Positions 41,943-49,260 of a DNA stretch of 64,000 nt are shown here, one piece after another. The notes below the pieces were generated by a model. That model did not search any database and had not been told where the DNA came from. It saw nothing but the letters and a program-made list of their open reading frames with translations. Made by a program: the position numbers and the translations under genes. Every line of letters starts with the position of its first letter. Within the stretch, counting starts at the first letter, position 1. The DNA comes from Chengkuizengella axinellae. Its GTDB lineage: Bacteria; Bacillota; Bacilli; Paenibacillales; KCTC-33759. The DNA lies in the NCBI RefSeq assembly GCF_030730905.1, contig NZ_JAVAMP010000002.1:620001-684000 (forward strand). Direction: 5' to 3'.

Positions 41943-42458
41943 ATGGTTGAAAGAACAAGAGTCATTGAAATCGTTCCTTATCATCCAGAATGGAAGATTG
42001 AATTTGAAAAAATAAAATCTATGATTTTAAGTTATATAAGTGATTTGATTATAAAAATTGATCATGTAGGAAGTACATCAGTTGAAGGATTAGCTGCGAA
42101 ACCAATTATAGATGTAGATGTGGTGATTGAAAGTTATGATGTTTTGCCAGAGGTGATAGAACGATTAGCTAAGGAAGGTTTTCAACATGAAGGCAACCTA
42201 GGGGTTGAAGGGCGTGAAGCATTTAAACGCACTTTAGATGATGGGTACATGAAATATCATTTGTATGTGTGTCCTAAAGATGGCAAAGGGTATTTAGAGC
42301 ATATTGCCTTAAGGGATTATCTTCGTGAAAATGAAACAGCAAGGGAGCAATACGCAGCATTGAAATATAAATTGGCTGAAGATCATCGGTATAATATAGA
42401 TCATTATATTGAAGGTAAAAATGATTTTGTTACAGGTATTTTAAAAAAGGTTTTATAA
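41943..42458 (+). CDS. GrpB-family (UPF0157) nucleotidyltransferase-fold protein, copy A
   Basis: The 171-residue protein has the GrpB pattern: IVPYHPEWKIEFEKIK, IDHVGSTSVEGLAAKPIIDVDVVI and KYHLYVCPKDGKGYLEHIALRDYLR. GrpB proteins have a nucleotidyltransferase fold (GSTS and D-x-D visible) and are sometimes fused to CoaE, but their activity is poorly known. ATG at 41943 has GGGGAG about 10 bases upstream; the open frame begins at 41925. A GNAT gene and a second GrpB gene follow within 570 bases. Confidence 0.87.
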   Translation: MVERTRVIEIVPYHPEWKIEFEKIKSMILSYISDLIIKIDHVGSTSVEGLAAKPIIDVDVVIESYDVLPEVIERLAKEGFQHEGNLGVEGREAFKRTLDDGYMKYHLYVCPKDGKGYLEHIALRDYLRENETAREQYAALKYKLAEDHRYNIDHYIEGKNDFVTGILKKVL

Positions 42459-42505
42459 ATAATGGTTGTGGGCTTTTATCTTATTTGAATAAGGAGATAG
42501 AAATC

Positions 42506-42988
42506 ATGAGTAAAGAAATAAAAATTGAAAAGTACAAAGAAACAGATATTAATGGGATTATTTCATTATTTTATGATACTGTCCATTCTGTAAATGCTCA
42601 AGACTATTCTCAAGAACAACTAGACGTATGGGCACCTAAAACTGATAAGGAGAGTAAATTGGAGATTTGGAAATCTTCTTTGAATCAGAATATTTCTTAT
42701 GTTGCTAAAATAAATGACACTGTTGTATGTTTTAGTGATTTAACAATAACTGGACATTTATATCGATTATATGTTCATAAAAATGAACAGGGGAAAGGTA
42801 TCGCCTCAGCTCTAGTAGATATACTCGAAGTTGAAGCAAAGAGAAGGAAAATTGAAGAAGTGGATACAGAAGCAAGTATTACAGCGAAACCTTTTTTTGA
42901 AAGACGAGGTTATGTTGTGATTAAATCTCAAACTGTAGAGCGGAATCATGTGGAGTTGACGAATTATAAGATGGTTAAAAAGCTATAA
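42506..42988 (+). CDS. GNAT-family N-acetyltransferase
   Basis: The 160-residue protein is a GNAT: IKIEKYKETDINGIISLFYDTVHSVNAQDYSQEQLDVWAP is like the YafP/PhnO-type group, and YVHKNEQGKGIASALVDILE contains the Q-G-K-G-I-A acetyl-CoA loop. FFERRGYVVIKSQTVERNHVELTNYKMVK closes it. The sequence resembles YafP-like acetyltransferases. ATG at 42506 has AAGGAGA 10 bases upstream. It lies between two GrpB-family genes, 47 bases after the first and 39 before the second. The substrate is unknown. Confidence 0.87.
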   Translation: MSKEIKIEKYKETDINGIISLFYDTVHSVNAQDYSQEQLDVWAPKTDKESKLEIWKSSLNQNISYVAKINDTVVCFSDLTITGHLYRLYVHKNEQGKGIASALVDILEVEAKRRKIEEVDTEASITAKPFFERRGYVVIKSQTVERNHVELTNYKMVKKL

Positions 42989-43027
42989 ATTGTTTGTATA
43001 ATTATAACGATTAGGAGAAATTCATGA

Positions 43028-43549
43028 ATGGAAGAAGTCATTTTATCTAAGTACACTTCTGAGTGGGAGAAAGAATACAACCATGAAAAAGAGAAAATAA
43101 CGAGAGTGCTACGACCTATTCAAATAGGAATAGAACATATAGGAAGTACATCGGTACCTGGATTAAAAGCTAAACCCACGATTGATATCATGGTAGGAAT
43201 TAAGGATCTGAAAGACTTGAATCAAACCTACAAGGATGAATTGAAAAATATAGGTTATGAATATGTGCATCATCCGGATTTTCAAGAAAGATTATTTTTA
43301 CGAAAAGGGAAGTGGCGTGCAGGGACTCATCATTTACATGTGTATAAACATAATGGTTCACACTGGCTATCTAATCTACTGTTTAAAAACTATTTAATTA
43401 AGCATCCAAAAGTACTGAGGAAATATCAATTACTGAAAGAGCAGCTATCGGATGTGCACAAAAATGATCGGGTTCAGTATACGAAGGCAAAGGAGCCTTT
43501 TATATTAAATATAATTGAATTAGCAAAGAAAGAGAATGATTGTCAGTGA
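43028..43549 (+). CDS. GrpB-family (UPF0157) protein, copy B
   Basis: The 173-residue protein has the GrpB pattern: LSKYTSEWEKEYNHEKEKI, IEHIGSTSVPGLKAKPTIDIMVGI, FLRKGKWRAGTHHLHVYKHNGSHW and LLFKNYLIKHP. It is clearly a different subgroup from copy A and only distantly similar. ATG at 43028 with AGGAGAA upstream. GSTS and D-x-M at the site where copy A has D-x-D suggest that one metal ligand may differ. Activity of the family is not established. Confidence 0.87.
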   Translation: MEEVILSKYTSEWEKEYNHEKEKITRVLRPIQIGIEHIGSTSVPGLKAKPTIDIMVGIKDLKDLNQTYKDELKNIGYEYVHHPDFQERLFLRKGKWRAGTHHLHVYKHNGSHWLSNLLFKNYLIKHPKVLRKYQLLKEQLSDVHKNDRVQYTKAKEPFILNIIELAKKENDCQ

Positions 43550-43665
43550 TTTTTTATGGGTCTGAATACGATAAAGGTCTTTTGATAACAAAGTCTTGAA
43601 CGTAGTTTCTCTCTGATGAAAAAGATGTATTGGCATCTACTATATACATATAAACATGCAATGTT

Positions 43666-45357
43666 TTATTGAAGTAATTCTAAAATAGCTTGAGGGTTTT
43701 GTACTGCTTGTGCTAACAAGGACTGTGAAGCTTGAGATAGAATATTCATTTTAGTCATTTCCATCATCTCTTTAGCCATATTTACATTAATTATACGTGA
43801 CTTAGCAGATGAAAGGTTTTCTTCATAGTTGATCGAAATGGATAATGCATGTTCTAATCGATTTTGATATGCACCCAACTTTGATCTTTCTGAAGACACC
43901 GTAGACAATGCTGAATCTATTTTGTCAAGCGATTCTTCTGCATTTTCTGCTGTTGATAAATCTATATGATCAATTCCTAATGTTAAAGTTCTGACATCAA
44001 TAAGTTCAAGTGAAAATGAATCTTGAGCATTTGCTCCAATCTGCAGTGAGAGTGTTGGTTTTATTTGTTCTGTTATTGCTTCTTTTGTTCCCTTGAAAGC
44101 ATATCCACCACGACCGATCATCATGTAATCATCACCAGTATATACTATATCTTCAATAGAACCGCCACTTACTGATAATCCATTGTTATTTTCTGTCCAG
44201 TTAATTCCATCACTAGACTCATATACATTATGATTGGAAGTAGCGATTAATTTGTTTCCGTCATATATAATACCAGTTGCTATAAAATCAATGTTATGAA
44301 CAGACCAATTTTCACCATCTGGAGAGGTGAGAATTTCACTATGTGATGTAGCTATGTATTGATTGTCTGCCCAAATCACGTTGTTTATTTGACCAACAGC
44401 AATATTGGAGTTATCTGTCCAATTGATCGCGTCAACTGAAGTGAGAATGGTTCCATTCATACCAACTACAACATAATTTTCTCCGTTGGATGCAACACTA
44501 TTTAATAATTCAGAAGTTCCTGATATTTGTTCGTTCCATGGACCAGTGGAACTATCAGATACTGCAATTAATCCTGAATCACCTACAGTTATATATTTTC
44601 CACCTACAAAATTAGAATCAAAAAAACCGCCATTGTTATTTTTAAAGTAGTATCCTATTCTTGTTACTCCATCAGGAGAGGTATATACGTGATTAGATTC
44701 TGTAATTAAAAAGTTTTCTCCATCCCAATTAATGCTATGAATGTTTAATCCATTAGGGTAGCCTAATGGATCAAACCAATTGTCACCATCATATGATTTA
44801 AGAAGTTGACCGTCATATCCACCTGCAATATAAAATTCTCCATTCCAATCAAGACTAAAGAATGTGGTATCTTCAAAGCCTGTGTAGTTACTATTCTCCC
44901 AAGTGATTTCATCTGAATAACCAATTACATTTGTTACTACTTCAACATTTAGTAGATCGATATTATTAAATTTAGTTTGATCTGCAGTACCATCAATATG
45001 TTGTAAACCTAGTGTAACTTCTTCCTGAATAGATTCACGATCTTCTTGAGTTAATGTATCATTGGATGATTGAATTGCAAGCTCTCTCAATCTTTGTAAA
45101 GAAGATTGTATAGATGCCAAACCACCTTCAGCAGTTTGGATTAATGAAACATCATCTTGAATATTTCTCTGAGCTTGCTGTAATCCTATAATTTGTGCCC
45201 TCATTTTTTCTGAAATAGCTAAACCTGCTGCATCATCAGAAGCACTGTTAATTCGAAAGCCAGAAGATAGTTTTTCATATGTTCCTGAGTATTTGTTGTT
45301 TAATTTTTTCATAGAATTGAATGTATTTATTGCAGTTAGATTGTGAGAAATGATCAT
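43666..45357 (-). CDS. Flagellin with a seven-bladed beta-propeller insert
   Basis: The 563-residue protein is a flagellin. Residues 1-140 match the D0/D1 N-domain (ISHNLTAINTFN, LSSGFRINSASDDAAGLAISEKMRAQI), and residues about 434-563 the C-domain (LSLQIGANAQD, SERSKLGAYQNRLEHA, MNILSQASQSLLAQA). Between them, residues about 148-425 hold about seven repeats of the type W-x-G-x-x-Y-I-x-x-G-x-x-G-x-I-x-x-S-x-D-G-x-x-W, a BNR/sialidase-like propeller. The frame is uninterrupted. ATG start with GGAGTG 8 bases upstream. A SigmaD-like promoter precedes it, and no other flagellar gene is nearby. It would place a propeller on the filament surface; the ligand is unknown. Confidence 0.92.
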   Translation of the reverse strand: MIISHNLTAINTFNSMKKLNNKYSGTYEKLSSGFRINSASDDAAGLAISEKMRAQIIGLQQAQRNIQDDVSLIQTAEGGLASIQSSLQRLRELAIQSSNDTLTQEDRESIQEEVTLGLQHIDGTADQTKFNNIDLLNVEVVTNVIGYSDEITWENSNYTGFEDTTFFSLDWNGEFYIAGGYDGQLLKSYDGDNWFDPLGYPNGLNIHSINWDGENFLITESNHVYTSPDGVTRIGYYFKNNNGGFFDSNFVGGKYITVGDSGLIAVSDSSTGPWNEQISGTSELLNSVASNGENYVVVGMNGTILTSVDAINWTDNSNIAVGQINNVIWADNQYIATSHSEILTSPDGENWSVHNIDFIATGIIYDGNKLIATSNHNVYESSDGINWTENNNGLSVSGGSIEDIVYTGDDYMMIGRGGYAFKGTKEAITEQIKPTLSLQIGANAQDSFSLELIDVRTLTLGIDHIDLSTAENAEESLDKIDSALSTVSSERSKLGAYQNRLEHALSISINYEENLSSAKSRIINVNMAKEMMEMTKMNILSQASQSLLAQAVQNPQAILELLQ

Positions 45358-45391
45358 GAATTAACACTCCGTTTAAAAGGGTATAATAAAT

Positions 45392-45419
45392 ATATCGGTA
45401 GTCAATAGTTAAAATATTA
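45392..45419 (-). promoter_or_regulatory. SigmaD-like (flagellar) promoter of the flagellin
   Basis: On the minus strand TAAT, 16 bases, ACCGATAT resembles the SigmaD consensus TAAA-N15-GCCGATAT, differing at one base in each half. It lies 35-62 bases upstream of the start codon, which suggests control with the motility regulon. Confidence 0.6.
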
Positions 45420-45586
45420 GTACTTTTGAACTATTTTTTATCAGGATAATAATAGAATCATTTTGATTATTTGGAATTTTGTTGTAAAGGTATAATGATA
45501 GTTTAGAAAAAGTTGTGATTTAATGGTAATATTAGCTTTTAAAGAGTGTGAAATAATGAAACATTTAAAGGAGTAAGAGTCTGCAA

Positions 45587-45825
45587 ATGTATATCTTGGA
45601 TGACTATTTACCTAGAGATAAACAGACTTTGAGAGAGTAGAGAATATAAAAAATTTGGATGATGATATTTTGATTACCATACTCCCAAATCTAATGGAAT
45701 GGATTCAAGATATGAATTGGCCGATTGCTGAAGAAATATCATTGAGACTTGTAGATAAACCAGGAAAATATGGAAAAAAGACAGGGCTTGATAAGTTGGT
45801 ACTTGATTTTTTAAATAATATATAA
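45587..45825 (+). pseudogene. Frameshifted DUF5071-like gene
   Basis: An ATG at 45587 starts MYILDDYLPRDKQ. The frame then meets a stop, but one frame over the sequence continues DFERVENIKNLDDDIL, LPNLMEWIQDMNWPIAEEIS and ends at 45825. The pattern LPRDK ... ERVE ... PNLMEWIQDMNWPIA is that of DUF5071 proteins as I remember it. A single small insertion or deletion near 45622 explains the break. The C-terminal part seems also shortened. No function is known for the family. Confidence 0.7.
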
Positions 45826-45876
45826 TAAAAATATTTTTATTGGTAACAAGATACTAGATTTGGAGGAAGCCATATT

Positions 45877-46422
45877 ATGATCGAAGGAAAAAACATTATA
45901 CTAAGGACAATAAGGGAAGACGATCTTGATAAGATTATACAACTAACAAGTGATTTTTCTGAAAGAGGAGCATTCTGGCACTTTAGACTCCCTTCTCAAA
46001 CAGCTTTTTATAAGCGATTTAATGAGACAGGTCTATGGGATGATCAATACGGTACAATGCTAATCACTGATAGAAATGAGAGGTTAGTTGGAGAGATTAC
46101 TTATTTTCAAGGTGTATCTTATCTCCCTGGATATGAGATTGGTTATCAAATATATAAAAAAGAGGATATGGGAAAAGGGTATACAACGGAAGCACTTCGA
46201 ATTTTTTCATCCTATTTATTTGAATTAAAGCCGATTGAACGACTTGAAGTTGTAGTTAATATCAACAATATTGGCAGTCGTATTGTAGCTGAAAAGTGTG
46301 GCTATAAGTTTGAGGGAATTAAAAGGAATGCCGTTTTTCAAGGCGGAGCATATCAGGATTTAGAATTATTGTCACTTCTAAGAGGGGAAAGTCCATCGTT
46401 ATCTGAGGTTATGAACTTATAA
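45877..46422 (+). CDS. GNAT (RimJ/RimL-like) acetyltransferase, tandem copy 1
   Basis: The 181-residue protein has the RimJ/L-type GNAT layout: MIEGKNIILRTIREDDLDKII, GEITYFQGVSYLPGYEIGYQIYKKEDMGKGYTTEAL (acetyl-CoA loop M-G-K-G-Y) and NNIGSRIVAEKCGYKFEGIKRNAVFQGG. It is an acetyltransferase for an N-terminal or small-molecule amine, not assignable. ATG start with GGAGGAA 9 bases upstream. The next gene is a close copy starting 35 bases later. Some segments, such as the region at 46132-46200, are nearly identical in DNA. Confidence 0.9.
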   Translation: MIEGKNIILRTIREDDLDKIIQLTSDFSERGAFWHFRLPSQTAFYKRFNETGLWDDQYGTMLITDRNERLVGEITYFQGVSYLPGYEIGYQIYKKEDMGKGYTTEALRIFSSYLFELKPIERLEVVVNINNIGSRIVAEKCGYKFEGIKRNAVFQGGAYQDLELLSLLRGESPSLSEVMNL

Positions 46423-46457
46423 TTATTCATTATTACTAAAAAGGAGGGTATCACATT

Positions 46458-47006
46458 ATGATCGAAGGAAAAAATTTAGTTCTTAGAACAATTCGAGAGG
46501 AAGACATTGCGGAGTTGTATAATCTAACTAGTAATCTAAATGAGAGAGGGGAATTTCTGACGCTTCATTTAATATCACAGACTGACTTTCAAAAAAAGTT
46601 TAAAGAAACAGGTTTTTGGGATGAGGAGCATGGTAAAATGCTTATTACTAATAAAGAAGGTAAGTTGCTAGGGGATATAGTATATTTTAAAAATGATAGA
46701 TATATGCCAGGATATGAGATCGGCTATCAAATATATAAAAAAGAAGATATGGGAAAAGGGATTACTTCGGAAGCACTCCGTATTTTTTCATCGTATTTAT
46801 TTGATTTGAAACCGATTGAACGTCTCGAAATCGTATTGAATGTCAACAACATTGGTAGTCGTAAAGTAGCTGAAAAGTGTGGATATATATTTGAGGGTGT
46901 AAAAAGAAAAGGGATCTTTTCAAGAGGAGTATATCAGGATGTTCAACTATTCTCTTTGCTAAGAGAAGAATGTCCATCTTTGAAAGATGTTCTAAATGAT
47001 AAATAA
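46458..47006 (+). CDS. GNAT (RimJ/RimL-like) acetyltransferase, tandem copy 2
   Basis: The 182-residue protein is a tandem paralogue of the gene before it; MIEGKN, LRTIREED, PGYEIGYQIYKKEDMGKG and the NNIGSRKVAEKCGY end are shared. The differences concentrate around residues 25-70, where the substrate pocket of GNATs often lies. ATG start with AAGGAGG 10 bases upstream. It overlaps the Nudix gene start by 11 bases. The two copies probably share ancestry but may act on different amines. Confidence 0.9.
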   Translation: MIEGKNLVLRTIREEDIAELYNLTSNLNERGEFLTLHLISQTDFQKKFKETGFWDEEHGKMLITNKEGKLLGDIVYFKNDRYMPGYEIGYQIYKKEDMGKGITSEALRIFSSYLFDLKPIERLEIVLNVNNIGSRKVAEKCGYIFEGVKRKGIFSRGVYQDVQLFSLLREECPSLKDVLNDK

Positions 47007-47487
47007 TTCAACTCATGTAAACTGGGATGGACATGCAATAAAGTTAACATGGTTTCCAACAGATCAATATCCTTCAATAGAAAAAGTTACTAGTGTCCAT
47101 GGCATCTGTTTTTACGAAAATAAAATCTTATTAGTACATATAAAAGATAGAGGGTTTAATCATCCGGGAGGACACGTAGATCAAGGTGAAACTCCTGAAC
47201 AAGCACTATTTAGAGAGATATATGAAGAAGGATATGTGAATGGTGAAAGTCAATATTTAGGGTTTATTGAAGTGAATCAAGAGCACAATCCTCAGTATGA
47301 TCCTGAAGGTAAGTATCCTAGAATAGGTTATCAGTTATTTTACAAGGTGAATGTAACTGAATGTTTTCCATTTGCCCGGGAAAATGAATCTATCACAAGA
47401 ATATGGGTTGAACCTAGTGAAGTACCTTTTGTTATAAATGATCACAAATTAGTGAATATCATTCTGAAAGAAGCTTTAGACAGATAA
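46996..47487 (+). CDS. Nudix hydrolase
   Basis: The 163-residue protein contains the Nudix box as GGHVDQGETPEQALFREIYEEGYV (G-x5-E-x7-R-E-x2-E-E-x-G), residues about 57-79. Nudix enzymes hydrolyse nucleoside diphosphates linked to another group and need Mg. The substrate is unknown. The ATG at 46996 lies inside the end of the preceding GNAT gene (11-base overlap), suggesting coupled translation. A NADAR-family gene follows 44 bases later. Confidence 0.9.
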   Translation: MINNSTHVNWDGHAIKLTWFPTDQYPSIEKVTSVHGICFYENKILLVHIKDRGFNHPGGHVDQGETPEQALFREIYEEGYVNGESQYLGFIEVNQEHNPQYDPEGKYPRIGYQLFYKVNVTECFPFARENESITRIWVEPSEVPFVINDHKLVNIILKEALDR

Positions 47488-47531
47488 GTGTGTTGAAGTA
47501 AAAAAAATTACTTTAGAATGGAGGTTATATT

Positions 47532-48014
47532 GTGGAAAAATTTACATTCTTCTGGAGGACAGCATCTCCATTTTCACAGTGGCATAGATGTCATATTACA
47601 GTAGATGGAATTCTGTTTAATTGTGCAGAACAGTATATGATGTATAAGAAAGCGAAATTATTTGATGATCATCAAATTGCTGATAAAATACTAAAAAGCT
47701 CCTCTCCAAGTGAACAGAAGAAATTAGGAAGAAAAGTGAAAGGTTTCGATAAAGACGTTTGGGAAGCAAATTGCAAACAGGTTGTATATGATGGAAATTA
47801 TGCGAAATTCACTCAAAACAAACAACTTAAACAAAAGCTGTTGGAAACGAAAGGAACTACTATTGTAGAAGCTAGTCCAGTTGACCCGATTTGGGGAGTT
47901 GGATTAAGTGAAGACGATCCAAGAATATTAGATCGCAAAACATGGAAAGGTACTAATTGGTTAGGGGAAATATTAACGCAAGTAAGGGAAGATATCATTG
48001 CAAAAAAAGAATAA
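47532..48014 (+). CDS. NADAR-family (YbiA-like) N-glycosidase
   Basis: The 160-residue protein matches the NADAR/DUF1768 family: FFWRTASPFSQWHRCHITVDGILFNCAEQYMMYKKA, GRKVKGFDKDVWE, YDGNYAKFTQNKQLKQKLLET and the C-terminal DPIWGVGLSEDDPRILDRKTWKGTNWLGEIL. Known members cleave N-glycosidic bonds in riboflavin intermediates (YbiA) or remove ADP-ribose from guanine. GTG start with GGAGG upstream. It follows a Nudix gene and two GNATs, in one direction and with short gaps, so joint transcription is likely. Confidence 0.9.
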   Translation: MEKFTFFWRTASPFSQWHRCHITVDGILFNCAEQYMMYKKAKLFDDHQIADKILKSSSPSEQKKLGRKVKGFDKDVWEANCKQVVYDGNYAKFTQNKQLKQKLLETKGTTIVEASPVDPIWGVGLSEDDPRILDRKTWKGTNWLGEILTQVREDIIAKKE

Positions 48015-48047
48015 TCCGTCGCTATACAAAGGAAGTGATCATACAAA

Positions 48048-48737
48048 ATGCTAGGTGAAAGTTTGTTGTTATCGGAAAAAATTGCCTATCTATCTTTATA
48101 TTATCTAGCAGTAGCTAATATATTTGCTTTTGCGAATTTTGCTTTTGATAAACATAAAGCGATAAATCAGCAATATAGAATTCCAGAAAGAAGGTTGTTT
48201 ATTACTGCTTGTTTAGGTGGAGGAATCGGAGCGTTAATCGCAATGAAATTCCTAAGACATAAGACATTAAAAAGTAAATTTCGTTACGGTATACCAGCGA
48301 TTACAATACTTACATATTCATGCATAATTGTTTTACAAAATGTTTTAAGTGATGAAATATTGCCCTATATGTCATCTTTATTTGATAAAGCGGAAGGTGG
48401 AGGTTTGCTTTTTATTCTTTTATATCCTTTTATAGAAGGTAGAGGGGAAATAGGTCTTAGTGTATATTGGTCATCCGTTTGGACGATTATTGCTATTATT
48501 TTGTATCTATCGATCACTTACGTTCTTCTCTTAAAGAAGATTTCACCCTGGTATCGAATATTGTTATATTTCATCAATGCTTATGTTTTTATATGGATGG
48601 GATTTGAATGTGTAATTGGAGTATTAAACTCTGATTCTTTATTAAAAGCTATCATACTATTATCCTTACCATTTACATTAGGGTTTACAATAGATTTTGC
48701 AAAAGGTTTTGCAAGAGGAGTTTCTAGTGAATTGTAG
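48048..48737 (+). CDS. DUF1294 membrane protein with extra C-terminal membrane region
   Basis: The 229-residue protein starts with a DUF1294 domain (about residues 10-95): NIFAFANFAFDKHKAINQQYRIPERRLFITACLGGGIGALIAMKFLRHKTLKSKF. Usual DUF1294 proteins end near here (about 90-120 residues). This one goes on for about 130 residues with three or four more hydrophobic segments (near 100-115, 125-140, 150-170, 175-215). ATG start with GGAAGTGATC upstream. Function is unknown. A terminator follows at 48757. Confidence 0.8.
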   Translation: MLGESLLLSEKIAYLSLYYLAVANIFAFANFAFDKHKAINQQYRIPERRLFITACLGGGIGALIAMKFLRHKTLKSKFRYGIPAITILTYSCIIVLQNVLSDEILPYMSSLFDKAEGGGLLFILLYPFIEGRGEIGLSVYWSSVWTIIAIILYLSITYVLLLKKISPWYRILLYFINAYVFIWMGFECVIGVLNSDSLLKAIILLSLPFTLGFTIDFAKGFARGVSSEL

Positions 48738-48756
48738 AAAGAATAATAATTTTTTA

Positions 48757-48796
48757 TAAAGGTGCATTTCTCTAATAAGAGATGTGCCTTTATTCA
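48757..48796 (+). terminator. Terminator after the DUF1294 gene
   Basis: AAAGGTGCATTTCTCT and AGAGATGTGCCTTT pair with a small bulge around AATA, followed by a short T-rich end. Confidence 0.65.
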
Positions 48797-49260
48797 TGAA
48801 TAGGGGGATATCCCAGTAGTAATTCAATCTTTCATAACCGCATGTCAGTATTTTTAGTAGATTAACAAGTTAGATGCATGAAGTGATGAAGCTACAACGC
48901 ATTAAAGTAATATATTGTAAAAAAGACCATTAATATGGAAAATAATGATTGACCAGTAGATAGTCTTAATTTACAATATAAGTAATTAAAGGCAAGGATG
49001 AGTAGTTATATTTTATAAAATGAAAGGGCTTACAAAATAGCTAGAGGATTTGCATCTTCTAAGGGGCTATATGAGTAGATGAAAAGAAAATGTAATGTGT
49101 ACATGTTCTTTTTTTCTGCCAAAAAACGTATTTATTAAATATGTAATCATTGTTTGTAACCTCTTGCCTTTAAGGAATAGTGGTTTATTTGGGGGTGTTA
49201 CGTTCAACTGGAAAGAAGTCTGTATCCAAATGAAACTAACCAAAAAAGAGGTGATCTATT
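48797..49260. other. Long leader region before the aminotransferase gene
   Basis: About 460 AT-rich bases. A short hairpin TAGAGGAT...ATCTTCTA lies at about 49041-49060, but it has no T-run. I see no SigmaL (-24/-12) promoter and no clear binding site, and no convincing reading frame. A 75-codon frame at 49095-49322 overlaps the gene start and looks accidental. Confidence 0.4.

Noticed and set aside
43666-45357. Assembly or frameshift artefact as the cause of the flagellin-propeller fusion
   Set aside because: The frame is continuous, the propeller ends cleanly at both flagellin borders, and the C-terminal domain is intact, so a chance join is unlikely.
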